Shown here: positions 8,655 through 17,585 of the stretch, one piece after another
How the letters are laid out: the number at the start of each line of letters is the position of its first letter
Numbering within the stretch: position 1 is the stretch's first letter
Assembly (NCBI RefSeq): GCF_902706195.1
Contig: NZ_CACSJO010000018.1
Coordinates: forward strand, 56,412-120,411
Reading direction: 5' to 3'
DNA from: Novosphingobium sp. 18050
GTDB lineage: Bacteria > Pseudomonadota > Alphaproteobacteria > Sphingomonadales > Sphingomonadaceae
Length of the DNA stretch: 64,000 nucleotides
Made by a program: the position numbers and the translations under genes
The notes under the pieces: model-generated
The model's input: only the letters and a program-made list of their open reading frames with translations
Told to the model about the DNA's origin: nothing
Databases searched by the model: none

Positions 8655-9473
8655 ATGAGCACCGCACCGGCAGCGCCTCAAGGAACCGTAGTCATTACCG
8701 GGGCAGCCGGCGGCATGGGCCGTCCCGCCGCTCAGCGATTCGCCGCGCAGGGCCGCCCGCTCCTGCTGTGCGATCTCGACGCCGGCAGACTCGAGAAACT
8801 GGCCGAGGAACTGCGGCCGACTGCCGGCAAGGTCGATATCCTGGCGACCGACATCGCCGCCGCCGACTTTCCCGAGCAGATAATCGCCGCTTTGAACGGC
8901 TCGCCGCTTTCTGCCGTGGTGCATACCGCTGGGCTGTCGCCGACGATGAGCGACGGACCGCGCATCTTCGCCGTCAATTATGAAGCCACCGAAAGACTTG
9001 TCGCCGCGCTGCTGCCGCGCTTCGAGGCAGGCGGGTGCATGGTGCTGATCTCGTCCGTCTCGGCCTACATGCTGGCCGATACTGCCCTGCTCGGCGCAAT
9101 CCGCAATTTCGTCCTGAACGGCGACCGCACGGGTATCGCCCAGCACATGGACAACCCCGGCATGAGCTATGCGGTCTCCAAGCGCGCGGTGATCGGCCTG
9201 GTCGAGCGCGAAGCACCAGCCTTCGGCGCACGCGGCCTGCGCATCGCCTCCATCGCGCCCGGTTTCATCGACACCCCGATGGGCAGGGCCGAAGCCGAAG
9301 ACAACGCTCAGCTTCGCGTCATGATCGGCATGGTCCCGCAAGGACGCATGGGCCACGGCGACGAGATCGCCTCGGTCGCGGAGTTCCTCTGCTCGCCTGC
9401 TGCATCCTATGTCAGTGGCTGCGACATCCGGGTCGATGGCGGGATCATCGGCCATCTGGGGATGCGGCCGTGA
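8655..9473 (+). CDS. SDR family oxidoreductase (hydroxysteroid dehydrogenase-like)
   Basis: A 272-residue classical SDR: TGAAGGMGRP nucleotide motif at residues 15-24, a HTAG strand where NNAG is usual, Ser in LISSVSAYM, YAVSK as the YxxxK pair, and a PGFIDTPMG motif after the active site. The insertion between the SSVS strand and YAVSK resembles 3-alpha- and 20-beta-hydroxysteroid dehydrogenases. A strong AAGGAGAGAGC site precedes the ATG. Its stop overlaps the GTG start of the following SnoaL-like gene, so the two are co-translated and probably work on the same substrate. Confidence 0.87.
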   Translation: MSTAPAAPQGTVVITGAAGGMGRPAAQRFAAQGRPLLLCDLDAGRLEKLAEELRPTAGKVDILATDIAAADFPEQIIAALNGSPLSAVVHTAGLSPTMSDGPRIFAVNYEATERLVAALLPRFEAGGCMVLISSVSAYMLADTALLGAIRNFVLNGDRTGIAQHMDNPGMSYAVSKRAVIGLVEREAPAFGARGLRIASIAPGFIDTPMGRAEAEDNAQLRVMIGMVPQGRMGHGDEIASVAEFLCSPAASYVSGCDIRVDGGIIGHLGMRP

Positions 9474-10021
9474 CCGACATCGAAAACCTCATGGCGACGG
9501 TAGCCTACCTCAAGGATCGACAGGATATCCAAGACTGTATCGTGCGCGAATGCCGCGCGCGCGATCGGCAGGACGTCCTGCAGATCGCGTCCTGCTGGTG
9601 GGACGACGGCGTCGACGAACACGGCGCAGTCGTCACATTCGCCCCGGATTATCCCGAACGCGCCAATGCCGGCCACCGCGGCGCCTTCCACATGACCAGC
9701 CACAACATCACCAACCACCTTTGCGAGATCGACGGCGAAGTGGCCTATTGCGAAAGCTACGTGGTGGGCGGGCTATTCTGGAAGGACTCCTCCAAAACCT
9801 CGATCGCCTTCGGCCGCTACATCGACCAGCTGGAAAAGCGCGGGTCGGAGTGGCGGATCAAGACCAGGCGCTGCACCATCGAGATGACCGCCGATGCCGA
9901 CCCGAGCTGGGTCTTCTCCGATGCGGTGAAGGGGTTCCTCAAGCCGCAGTGGAGCAAGGACGACCCCTCATACGAACGACCGATCGCATGGAAACCCAAG
10001 GAAGAAGGGCTACGCTGGTAA
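9470..10021 (+). CDS. Nuclear transport factor 2-like / SnoaL-type small enzyme
   Basis: A 183-residue protein of the SnoaL_4-like NTF2 fold: an N-terminal helix with DRQDIQDCIVRECRARDRQD, the HNITNHLCEIDGEVAYCES strand region and the GRYIDQLEKRGSEWRIKTRRC C-terminal sheet. Such proteins act as small dehydratases, isomerases or hydroxylase partners in polyketide, steroid and aromatic metabolism. The GTG at 9470 overlaps the SDR stop (GTGA), which supports this start. No specific reaction can be assigned; co-translation with an SDR suggests dehydratase/reductase cooperation. Confidence 0.8.
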   Translation: MTDIENLMATVAYLKDRQDIQDCIVRECRARDRQDVLQIASCWWDDGVDEHGAVVTFAPDYPERANAGHRGAFHMTSHNITNHLCEIDGEVAYCESYVVGGLFWKDSSKTSIAFGRYIDQLEKRGSEWRIKTRRCTIEMTADADPSWVFSDAVKGFLKPQWSKDDPSYERPIAWKPKEEGLRW

Positions 10022-10022
10022 C

Positions 10023-10394
10023 TCAGCCCTTCCCGAAGTCAGATTCCCGCTCGGTCACCGTGGCTATGCGGAAAGCGGCGCGATCGAACAGGTTCCGCTC
10101 GTCCGCGATGATCTCGTCCGGCATCAGGCTGGTGGTGATATATGCCAGCGTGCCGCGGTAGACCTTCTCGTCCTCGAACCACAGTTCGGTGATGACGTCG
10201 GGACCATCAGTGAAAGCGCCGGTTTCAGGATGCGGCTGCGGGTCGATGTAGCGGCGAATGTAGCGGCTCACACCGCTGGAATATTTCTCCGCCAGAGGGG
10301 CATGCCGGGTCTCGTAATATTCCCGAAACGCCTCGACGGAGATGTCCGCACGCTTCTTCATGAACAGCAGAATCTTGTACGTTTCACCCGCCAT
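10023..10394 (-). CDS. EthD-like dimeric alpha-beta barrel protein
   Basis: A 123-residue protein of the EthD family: YKILLFMKKRADISVEAFREYYETRHAPL at the N-terminus and a YIRRYIDP motif in the second half-barrel. EthD proteins accompany ring-cleaving or ether-degrading oxygenases, and a few are decarboxylases or cyclases. It is convergent with the SnoaL-like gene, with only one base between the stops. It belongs by content to the same catabolic block. Confidence 0.8.
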   Translation of the reverse strand: MAGETYKILLFMKKRADISVEAFREYYETRHAPLAEKYSSGVSRYIRRYIDPQPHPETGAFTDGPDVITELWFEDEKVYRGTLAYITTSLMPDEIIADERNLFDRAAFRIATVTERESDFGKG

Positions 10395-10467
10395 GGCCAG
10401 CCTCTCCCGATCGTTGGGCAGGCAATAGCACGCTGGCCCGGCCTTCGTGCGCCGCCACGGCGATCAG

Positions 10468-11166
10468 CTACTCCGAATCCAGGTATTTGACCTCAAGGAA
10501 GCGGCGGCGGGTCGCCAGAGCGTCGACGTCGCCCTGCGAGAGGTCTTCGCTCATCGCCTCGATCTGGTCGGCGATGACGGAAAGCCCGTCGACCAACTGC
10601 TCCGACGGGCTGGTGCCGCCTGCCCCCGCCTTGCCGCGCAGCGCGGCGGGGATGCGGGTGTAGCTGTCGACCATCGAGGGCAGGTGCTCGGCCAGAAGCT
10701 TGCGGACCTCCATCGCGGCGGGTCCGCGCTCATCCAGAACGGCCAGCTGCGGAGCAAGCTGTTCAAGGCGGACGCCGATCATGTCCACGGCATCGACGGC
10801 GGCATTGGGAAGCGCGCGGCGCTTGCCCTCCAGCCACAGCTCGGTCGAACCGGCGAGTTCGGTCAGGCTGGCGCTGTTCAGATCCTCGACGTGCGTGCGT
10901 GGAGTCGCCGGATAGATCGACAGCACAGCGAACACCGCCGCGCCCAGAAGGAGCGTCAGCATCGTCGCCGTGAACGACACACCGCCCAATGCCAATGCCG
11001 CCACCAGTCCGGCGATGTAGATGCCCGCCATCGCCAAGAACGCGCGGCGCAGGCGGCGGCCGCGATGCCGCCACTGCTCCTTGCGGGCATTGTAGAGCCG
11101 GATCGAACGCTGCCGCCGCGCGGCGCGCACGATCTCCTGGGAAACGCGTGCTGGAATCTGTGCCAT
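10468..11166 (-). CDS. Two-TM membrane protein paired with TelA (hypothetical, possibly XpaC-like)
   Basis: A 232-residue protein with a very basic N-terminus (about 40 residues), two adjacent transmembrane segments (about residues 42-85) and a soluble C-terminal helical domain. It lies 6 bp downstream of telA in the same operon. In many bacteria TelA-type genes are next to XpaC-type membrane proteins of similar layout, and that is the likely identity, but the sequence match cannot be tested here. Role unknown; possibly an envelope-stress partner of TelA. Confidence 0.6.
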   Translation of the reverse strand: MAQIPARVSQEIVRAARRQRSIRLYNARKEQWRHRGRRLRRAFLAMAGIYIAGLVAALALGGVSFTATMLTLLLGAAVFAVLSIYPATPRTHVEDLNSASLTELAGSTELWLEGKRRALPNAAVDAVDMIGVRLEQLAPQLAVLDERGPAAMEVRKLLAEHLPSMVDSYTRIPAALRGKAGAGGTSPSEQLVDGLSVIADQIEAMSEDLSQGDVDALATRRRFLEVKYLDSE

Positions 11167-11172
11167 CGCCGG

Positions 11173-12384
11173 TTAGTCCAGAGCCTCCAGCAGCGACTTG
11201 GCCGCCGCGCCGTCGCCTTGGGCCAGCCCTTCGGACTGTCCTTGCGCGCGGGCGATGTAAGCCTTGGACTTGCCGACTTCGCCTTCGAGTGCAGTGACCG
11301 TCTGCTTCATCGAATCGAGTGCCTTCAGCTTGAAGGTATCGATCGAATCCATCGTATCGTAGATGTTCTGGAACGCGCGGCTCAGCGTCTCCAGCGGGAT
11401 TGTCGAGTTTGCCGCCTGTTCGTGGATGCGCGCGGTATTGTCCTTCAGCATCTGCCCGGTGGCGTCGATGATGCTGGCGGTGGTGGTGTTGAGCGCGGTG
11501 ATCTGTTCCAGCACCAGCTTCTGGTTGGCCATCGCCTGCGCAACCGTTACCGCAGTGCGCAGCGCACCGACCGTCGTGGTCGAAGCCCGGTCGACCCCCT
11601 TCACCAGTTCGACGTTGTTCTTCTTCACAAGGTCGAGCGCGAGGTAGCCCTGAACCGAGACCGCAAGCTGCGTCAGCAGGTCCTGCGTGCGCTGGCGGAC
11701 ATAGAACAGTGCGGATTCGCGCAGCGCCTTGGCCTTGGCCGGATCGCTATGGTCGAGATCGTCAGCCTTTTCCTCCAGCGCAGTGTCGAGCGCGCGGGAC
11801 ATGAAGATCATCTGCTCCAGCTTGCCCAGCGCCGCCCAGAGGTTCTGGCGCTCCACGTCGATGGCGGCATTGTCCATCAGCAGCTCGTCCTTGCCGCCCT
11901 GAAGCCGGGCAAGGATTGCGCTGATGTGGCTTTGCGAGCTGGCATAGCTGTCGAAATAATTGCGCAGTTTGCTGCCGAAAGGGATCACCCCGAACAGCTT
12001 GCGCGGCGCCATCAGGTTGCCCTGACGGCTGGGATCGAGCGCCTCCACCGTGCGACGCAGTTCGGCAAGATCGGCGCCGACGCCCTCGTCCTTGCCCATG
12101 GCGCGCACCGGGCGATCGAGGAAGCGGTTGGAATGGCCCGAGGCTTCGGCGATTTCCTTGCGGCCCATGTTGGTGAGCTGGTCGACCCGGCGGCCGAACT
12201 CGGGCGAACTGGCATCCTGCGATACGAGGTCCGCCACGAACTCCTCGACGCGCACCTGCAGCTTGGACTTTGCCTCGTCACCCACCGGGACCAGTCCTGC
12301 GGCCCGTTCGGGCTGGACGGTCGGCACCGGATCGGGCGGCGTGAGCTTGAGTTCGCCTGCAGTATCGGTGGCGGTGGTTGCCAT
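11173..12384 (-). CDS. telA: TelA/KlaA-family toxic anion resistance protein
   Basis: A 403-residue soluble, mostly helical protein with the TelA family core: LRNYFDSYASSQSHI, LLMDNAAIDVERQNLW, the central AVSVQGYLALDLVKKNN segment and VGALRTAVTVAQAMANQKLVLEQI. Plasmid-borne members were linked to tellurite and colicin resistance; chromosomal members have a poorly defined role in envelope stress. It heads a two-gene operon with the membrane protein at 10468. Start ATG 12384 gives the usual family length. Confidence 0.9.
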   Translation of the reverse strand: MATTATDTAGELKLTPPDPVPTVQPERAAGLVPVGDEAKSKLQVRVEEFVADLVSQDASSPEFGRRVDQLTNMGRKEIAEASGHSNRFLDRPVRAMGKDEGVGADLAELRRTVEALDPSRQGNLMAPRKLFGVIPFGSKLRNYFDSYASSQSHISAILARLQGGKDELLMDNAAIDVERQNLWAALGKLEQMIFMSRALDTALEEKADDLDHSDPAKAKALRESALFYVRQRTQDLLTQLAVSVQGYLALDLVKKNNVELVKGVDRASTTTVGALRTAVTVAQAMANQKLVLEQITALNTTTASIIDATGQMLKDNTARIHEQAANSTIPLETLSRAFQNIYDTMDSIDTFKLKALDSMKQTVTALEGEVGKSKAYIARAQGQSEGLAQGDGAAAKSLLEALD

Positions 12385-12474
12385 TGTAAGCCTAATCCTC
12401 GTGAAAAACCCGGATGGTGCGAAACTTATGTGTCCGCCCGCGCGACTACAAGGAAAACCGGACCGTCCGGCGCG

Positions 12475-13434
12475 TCACTCCTCGACGAACGACGGACCGG
12501 GATCGACGATGAGCATCGAATCGTCGCGTGCCACGACCGCCAACGCCAACCCGGCTGCTCGGGCACGGCGCACGGCAAGGTCGGTGGGGGCCGAAATCGT
12601 CACCAGCAGCGGGCACCCGGCACGTACCGTCTTTTCGACCAGTTCGTAGGAGCAGCGCGAAGTCATGATAATGAAACCATGACCGGCGTCGATATCTGCC
12701 CGCGCCAGTGCGCCGACCAGCTTGTCGAGCGCGTTGTGGCGTCCCACGTCCTCGCGCAGCAGGAGGACGTGACCCTCCTCGTCGCAGAAGGCGGCGGCGT
12801 GGGTAGCGCGGGTGCGGCGGCCCAGCGCCTGCCCTTCGCGCATGGCCTCCAGGCCGCGCTTGACCGCCTTCGGCGGCGCTTCGGAGCGGCGTACCAGCAT
12901 CGGCAGGGGCCGCAGCGCGGCTTCCACACCCTCGATCCCGCAGATACCGCAGGAACTGTCCCCCACCCGCCGCCGTGCCCGTTCAAGGATCGGCCCAAGG
13001 CGTTCGGGCGGCAGGTTGACACGTGCGACGTAGCCGGTGCCCCATTCGCCGTTTTCGGTGGCGTGAAGTGCGACCTCGCCCACCTCGCCCACCAACGCCA
13101 GCCCTTCGGCCATAAGGAAACCAGTGACGAAATCGGCCAGGTCGATCGGAGTCGCCATCATCACGGCATAGGCGATGCCGTTGGTCTCGATCGCGATGGG
13201 CGCCTCCACCGGGACAGAAAGGGCATCCTGCTTGCCCGCTGCCTCAGTGTAATCACTGCGCCGCGCCGTGATCGGGACTGCGCCAGTAGTCTGCGTATCG
13301 TCCAGCGTTCGCGCTCCTGTCCTGCCCGGTTCATGTCGGGTCAGCTGCGCCGAATGGCAAGCACGTTCCGGCGGTCGGCCAGCCCCGTTGAAGAGGTCCA
13401 GGACGGGTCGAGGGCAGTAAAGTCGCATTTTCAT
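12475..13434 (-). CDS. fdhD: Formate dehydrogenase accessory sulfurtransferase FdhD
   Basis: FdhD carries sulfur from IscS to the molybdenum or tungsten bis-MGD cofactor of formate dehydrogenases. The family core is clear: VPVEAPIAIETNGIAYAVMM, DFVTGFLMAEGL, SSCGICG (the sulfur-carrying Cys pair), DVGRHNALDKLVGALAR and IMTSRCSYELVEK. The start is uncertain: ATG at 13434 gives 319 residues with a 73-residue leader before the core, longer than the roughly 35-40 residues in E. coli, and has no clear ribosome-binding site. No formate dehydrogenase gene is in the window, so the target must be elsewhere. Confidence 0.9.
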   Translation of the reverse strand: MKMRLYCPRPVLDLFNGAGRPPERACHSAQLTRHEPGRTGARTLDDTQTTGAVPITARRSDYTEAAGKQDALSVPVEAPIAIETNGIAYAVMMATPIDLADFVTGFLMAEGLALVGEVGEVALHATENGEWGTGYVARVNLPPERLGPILERARRRVGDSSCGICGIEGVEAALRPLPMLVRRSEAPPKAVKRGLEAMREGQALGRRTRATHAAAFCDEEGHVLLLREDVGRHNALDKLVGALARADIDAGHGFIIMTSRCSYELVEKTVRAGCPLLVTISAPTDLAVRRARAAGLALAVVARDDSMLIVDPGPSFVEE

Positions 13435-13789
13435 GAAATCCGCGCGGCGCGAGCTTGTCGAGGCGCCGCACCGCCGCTTCGGTCGACGAATTTCCACAGC
13501 CAGTGTCAGACGCGCAACCCAGTCTAAAATGTATCCAATACTACGATAAAATTCGATTATTCTCCTAATTTTCGCTGATTACACATCCAATCCATCCGTC
13601 CACATCGCTCCTGCGCTACGCCCCGGCGATGCTCCCGAACCCGACTTGCCCACAGCCAAGCCCGTTTTGCCTTGCGGCCACCACGAGGATTCCTCTAATG
13701 GGCCCGCCTCGTTCCGGCACCGGCACCTTGGAAAAAGGGCAACCGGGTCGCCTGCCGGACGTGTTCGAGACGCGGCCCGACAAGGGTAT
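13435..13789. other. Intergenic region between fdhD and accD
   Basis: About 350 bp with no convincing gene. It contains an AT-rich pocket at about 13527-13590, unusual in this GC-rich window, likely to hold the fdhD promoter and possibly regulatory sites. Short frames here lack ribosome-binding sites and family similarity. Confidence 0.5.
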
Positions 13790-13817
13790 TTGGCCTAGTC
13801 TCGTCGCCCCTTATACT
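13790..13817 (+). promoter_or_regulatory. Candidate sigma-70 promoter of accD
   Basis: TTGGCC (13790-13795), a 16-bp spacer and TATACT (13812-13817) precede the accD ATG by 22 bp, giving a short leader. This is the best match to the consensus in the region but is a prediction only. Confidence 0.4.
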
Positions 13818-13839
13818 GCAGGATTGGTACGAAACCGTA

Positions 13840-14688
13840 ATGAGTTGGCTCAGCAAGGTCCGCAATTCACTCTCCGGTCTGGCGAAGAGCGATACCCCGG
13901 ACACCCTCTGGATGAAGTGCCCAAGCTGCGGCGAAATGCTGTTCGCCAAGGACTTCGAGGCCAACCTTTCCGTGTGCACCAAGTGCGAGCATCACGGCCG
14001 CATCGGCGCGAAAGCTCGCTTCGACCAGTTGCTCGATGCCGGCTATACCGTGTTGCCCACCCCCAAGGTGCCTGAGAACCCGCTGAATTTCCGCGATACC
14101 AAGAAGTATCCCGACCGTCTCAAGGCTGCCCGCGCCGCCACCCCCTACCCCGATGCGCTGACCAATGCGCTCGGCACGATCGAGGGCACGAAAGCGGTAC
14201 TCGGCGTGCAGGACTTCAAGTTCATGGGCGGCTCGATGGGCATGGCCGTGGGCGAGGCCTTCGTGGCCGGCGCCGACCGCGCCATTGCCGAGAACTGTGC
14301 TTATGTCATCTGCACGGCTGCGGGCGGCGCGCGTATGCAGGAGGGCATCCTGTCCCTCATGCAGATGCCCAAGACCACTGTAGCCACCCGCCGGCTCGCC
14401 GCTGCGGGCCTGCCCTATATCGTCGTCCTGACCGATCCCACCACCGGCGGCGTCACCGCCAGCTACGCCATGCTTGGCGATGTGCAGATCGCGGAACCCG
14501 GCGCACTCATCGGCTTTGCCGGGCAGCGCGTGATCCAGGACACGATCCGAGAAAAACTCCCCGACGGCTTCCAGCGCGCCGAGTACCTCCATGCCCACGG
14601 CATGGTCGACATGGTGGTCCATCGCAAGGACCTCAAAGGCACGCTGGCCATGCTGCTCGGATATCTTGCACGAAAGGAAGTCGCGTGA
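13840..14688 (+). CDS. accD: Acetyl-CoA carboxylase carboxyltransferase subunit beta
   Basis: The 282-residue beta subunit of the carboxyltransferase that moves CO2 from biotin to acetyl-CoA, the first step of fatty acid synthesis. The N-terminal zinc ribbon has Cys27, Cys30, Cys46 and Cys49. The crotonase-like core shows GGSMGMAVGEAF, TAAGGARMQEG and DPTTGGVTASYAMLGD. Its stop overlaps the GTG start of accB. It begins a cluster holding all four ACC subunits, an arrangement more typical of Gram-positive bacteria than of proteobacteria, where accD is usually next to folC. Confidence 0.95.
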   Translation: MSWLSKVRNSLSGLAKSDTPDTLWMKCPSCGEMLFAKDFEANLSVCTKCEHHGRIGAKARFDQLLDAGYTVLPTPKVPENPLNFRDTKKYPDRLKAARAATPYPDALTNALGTIEGTKAVLGVQDFKFMGGSMGMAVGEAFVAGADRAIAENCAYVICTAAGGARMQEGILSLMQMPKTTVATRRLAAAGLPYIVVLTDPTTGGVTASYAMLGDVQIAEPGALIGFAGQRVIQDTIREKLPDGFQRAEYLHAHGMVDMVVHRKDLKGTLAMLLGYLARKEVA

Positions 14689-15134
14689 ATATCGATAGCG
14701 CCCTGGTTCGCGAACTCGCCGAACTACTGGCCGAAACCGGCCTGTCCGAAATCGAGGTCGAGGACGGCGAACGCAAGATTCGCGTCTCGCGCCAGATGAT
14801 CCAGCAAATGGCGGCGGCTCCGGCTTTCGCTGCTGCGCCGCTGGCCGCTGCCCCTGCAGCAGCGCCTGCCGCCGCCGAAGCCGCGCCTGCCGCTGCTCCG
14901 GTCGATGCGGTCAAGTCGCCGATGGTCGGCACCGTCTACCTCGCCGCAGAGCCGGGCGCCGCCGACTTCATCTCGGTTGGCAAGGCCGTGAAGCAGGGCG
15001 ATGTTCTCCTCATCGTCGAGGCCATGAAGGTCATGAACCAGATCACAGCGCCCAAGTCGGGCACCGTGACGGCAATCCTCGTCGACAACCAGCAGCCGGT
15101 CGAATACGATCAGCCGCTTGTCGTGATCGGCTGA
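14685..15134 (+). CDS. accB: Biotin carboxyl carrier protein of acetyl-CoA carboxylase
   Basis: A 149-residue biotin carrier. An N-terminal helical segment is followed by an Ala/Pro hinge (residues about 43-73) and the biotinyl domain with the acceptor lysine in EAMKVMN. Start is GTG 14685 inside the accD stop (GTGA overlap), so accB and accD are translationally coupled. accC follows 13 bp downstream. Confidence 0.96.
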   Translation: MNIDSALVRELAELLAETGLSEIEVEDGERKIRVSRQMIQQMAAAPAFAAAPLAAAPAAAPAAAEAAPAAAPVDAVKSPMVGTVYLAAEPGAADFISVGKAVKQGDVLLIVEAMKVMNQITAPKSGTVTAILVDNQQPVEYDQPLVVIG

Positions 15135-15147
15135 GAACGGGACTGAC

Positions 15148-16500
15148 ATGGCCATCAAGCGCCTCCTGATTGCCAATCGCGGCGAAATCGCACTGCGCAT
15201 CCACCGCGCCGCTCGCGAGATGGGCATCGAGACCGTCGCGGTCCACTCGACCGCAGACGCCGATGCGATGCATGTGCGCCTGGCAGACCACGCGGTCTGC
15301 ATCGGCCCGCCCGCCGCGAAGGACAGCTACCTCAACGTCGCCGCGATCATATCGGCCGCCGAGATCACGCAGGCCGACGCGATCCATCCCGGCTACGGCT
15401 TCCTTTCGGAAAACGCCCGGTTCGCCGAGATCGTCGAGGCGCATGGCCTGGCCTGGGTCGGACCCAAGCCCGAGCACATCCGCACGATGGGCGACAAGGT
15501 AGAGGCCAAGCGCACCGCAGGCGCGCTGGGTCTTCCGCTGGTCCCCGGGTCCGACGGCGCGATCGAGGACTTCGACGAAGCCCGCGCGCTGGCCGAGACC
15601 ATCGGCTATCCGGTGATCATCAAGGCAGCTTCGGGCGGCGGCGGACGGGGCATGAAGGTCGTGCAGAATGCCGAAGAACTCGAAAGCCAGATGGGCCAGG
15701 CCCGGTCGGAGGCGAAGGCCGCTTTCGGCGACGCCACCGTCTACATGGAAAAGTACCTCGGCAACCCGAGGCACATCGAATTCCAGATCTTCGGCGACGG
15801 CAAGGGCGCGGCTGTCCATCTGGGCGAGCGCGACTGCTCGCTCCAGCGCCGCCACCAGAAGGTGCTGGAAGAAGCGCCCTCCCCGGTCATCACCCCGGCC
15901 GAGCGCGACCGCATGGGCGGCATCGTGGCGAAAGCCATGGCCGATATGGCCTATCGCGGCGCCGGCACCATCGAGTTCCTCTGGGAAAACGGTGAGTTCT
16001 ACTTCATCGAGATGAACACCCGTCTGCAGGTGGAGCATCCGGTGACCGAGGCGATCACCGGCGTCGACCTGGTGCGCGAACAAATCCGCATCGCCGACGG
16101 CCAGGACCTCGCCTTCACGCAGGACCAGATCGAGTTCAAGGGCCATGCCATCGAGTGCCGCATCAACGCTGAAGATCCGTGGAACTTCACTCCTTCGCCG
16201 GGGCAGGTCACGGGCTATCACGCAGCGGGCGGTCTCAACGTGCGCGTCGATTCGGGTCTCTACACCGGCTACCGCATCCCGCCGTACTACGATTCGATGA
16301 TCGGCAAGCTGATCGTATCGGGGCGCAGCCGCAACGGCGCTATCATGCGCCTGAAGCGCGCGCTGGAGGAGATGGTGATCGACGGCGTCAAGACCTCGAT
16401 CCCGCTGCACCAGGCGCTTCTGGAGGACCCCGAGTTTCAAGAGGGCGACTACACGATCAAGTGGCTGGAAGACTGGCTCGCCAAGCGGGCAGCCGGTTGA
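15148..16500 (+). CDS. accC: Acetyl-CoA carboxylase biotin carboxylase subunit
   Basis: A 450-residue ATP-grasp biotin carboxylase of normal length. Diagnostic motifs are LLIANRGEIALRI at the N-terminus, the HPGYGFLSEN motif, the glycine-rich ATP loop ASGGGGRGMK, GERDCSLQRRHQKVLEEAPSP and EMNTRLQVEHPVTE with catalytic Glu and Arg residues. It carboxylates the AccB biotin using bicarbonate and ATP. It lies between accB and accA in the same direction. Confidence 0.96.
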   Translation: MAIKRLLIANRGEIALRIHRAAREMGIETVAVHSTADADAMHVRLADHAVCIGPPAAKDSYLNVAAIISAAEITQADAIHPGYGFLSENARFAEIVEAHGLAWVGPKPEHIRTMGDKVEAKRTAGALGLPLVPGSDGAIEDFDEARALAETIGYPVIIKAASGGGGRGMKVVQNAEELESQMGQARSEAKAAFGDATVYMEKYLGNPRHIEFQIFGDGKGAAVHLGERDCSLQRRHQKVLEEAPSPVITPAERDRMGGIVAKAMADMAYRGAGTIEFLWENGEFYFIEMNTRLQVEHPVTEAITGVDLVREQIRIADGQDLAFTQDQIEFKGHAIECRINAEDPWNFTPSPGQVTGYHAAGGLNVRVDSGLYTGYRIPPYYDSMIGKLIVSGRSRNGAIMRLKRALEEMVIDGVKTSIPLHQALLEDPEFQEGDYTIKWLEDWLAKRAAG

Positions 16501-16503
16501 GTT

Positions 16504-16537
16504 CGCGGGGCAGGCACAGCGCCCGCCCCGCGCGTTT
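16504..16537 (+). terminator. Hairpin between accC and accA
   Basis: CGCGGGGC (16504-16511) pairs with GCCCCGCG (16525-16532) and is followed by CGTTT. It may act as a weak terminator or attenuator separating accDBC from accA. Confidence 0.45.
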
Positions 16538-16623
16538 CGTCATCCTGAAATCGTTTCAGGGCGACGGTTAAGTGAATGCAATGTGGTGTCGTCTTCCATA
16601 GGGGAAACGACGGTACGGACTGG

Positions 16624-17577
16624 ATGAGCATGATTTCGTTCCTGGACTTCGAAAAGCCTATCGCCGAGCTGGAAGCGCGCATCGCGGAGCTGCGCGCCAC
16701 CGCCGACGGCAGCGACCTCGACATCGACAGCGAGATCGGCAAGCTTGCGAAGAAAAGCGCGGGGATGCTGATGGCGACGTATGCCAGGCTCACCCCCTGG
16801 CAGAAGACGCAGGTTGCCCGCCACCCGCAGCGCCCGCACATGGTCGATTACCTGCGCCTCATCTTCACCGACTTCGTGCCGCTCGCCGGCGACCGCACCT
16901 ACGGCGAGGATGCCGCGATCATCGGCGGCCTGGCTACCCTCGACGGACGCAAGGTCATGCTCATCGGCCACGAAAAGGGCCATGACACCCCCAGCCGCAT
17001 CAAGCACAATTTCGGCTCGGCAAAGCCCGAAGGCTACCGCAAAGCGATCCGCCTGATGCAGATGGCGAGCAAGTTCGGCCTGCCGGTCGTGACGCTGGTC
17101 GACACCGCCGGTGCCTTCCCCGGCATCGAAGCGGAAGAGCGCGGCCAGGCCGAAGCCATCGCCCGTTCGACCGAAGCCTGCCTAGCGCTTGACGTGCCGA
17201 TGGTAGCAGCGATCCTCGGCGAAGGCGGCTCGGGCGGCGCGGTCGCCATCGCGGCCGCTAACAAGGTGCTGATGCTGGAACACTCGATCTACTCGGTGAT
17301 CTCGCCCGAAGGCGCGTCCTCGATCCTGTGGCGCACCTCCGACAAGGCGGCCGACGCAGCCACCGCGATGAAGGTGACCGCGCAGGACCTGCTCGCCCTC
17401 AAGGTGATCGACGCCATCGTGCCCGAACCCACCGGCGGCGCTCACCGCGATCCCGCTACCACGGCCCGCTCGCTGGCCGATGCGCTGGGCCGCGAACTGT
17501 CTACTCTGGCAGCCTATACCCCGGCGGAAATCGTCCGTCAGCGCGAAGACCGCTTCCTGGCGATCGGCTCGCTGTAA
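16624..17577 (+). CDS. accA: Acetyl-CoA carboxylase carboxyltransferase subunit alpha
   Basis: A 317-residue alpha subunit, partner of AccD. Family signatures include ISFLDFEKPIAELEARIAEL, HPQRPHMVDYL, IGHEKGHDT, NFGSAKPEGYRKAIRLM, DTAGAFPGIEAEERGQAEAIA and ILGEGGSGGAVAIA (the oxyanion-hole loop). ATG 16624 is chosen because the family begins at this M-(S-M)-ISFL; ATG 16630 is equally possible. The longer upstream frame has no similarity. Confidence 0.95.
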   Translation: MSMISFLDFEKPIAELEARIAELRATADGSDLDIDSEIGKLAKKSAGMLMATYARLTPWQKTQVARHPQRPHMVDYLRLIFTDFVPLAGDRTYGEDAAIIGGLATLDGRKVMLIGHEKGHDTPSRIKHNFGSAKPEGYRKAIRLMQMASKFGLPVVTLVDTAGAFPGIEAEERGQAEAIARSTEACLALDVPMVAAILGEGGSGGAVAIAAANKVLMLEHSIYSVISPEGASSILWRTSDKAADAATAMKVTAQDLLALKVIDAIVPEPTGGAHRDPATTARSLADALGRELSTLAAYTPAEIVRQREDRFLAIGSL

Positions 17578-17585
17578 AAGTTTAA

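Noticed and set aside
7581..9455. 624-residue open frame antisense to the SMP-30 and SDR genes
   Set aside because: It spans two intact plus-strand genes with their ribosome-binding sites.
10447..13527. 1026-residue open frame antisense to the TelA operon and fdhD
   Set aside because: It crosses three real genes and their spacers on the other strand, with Arg/His/Gln-rich composition typical of antisense shadows.
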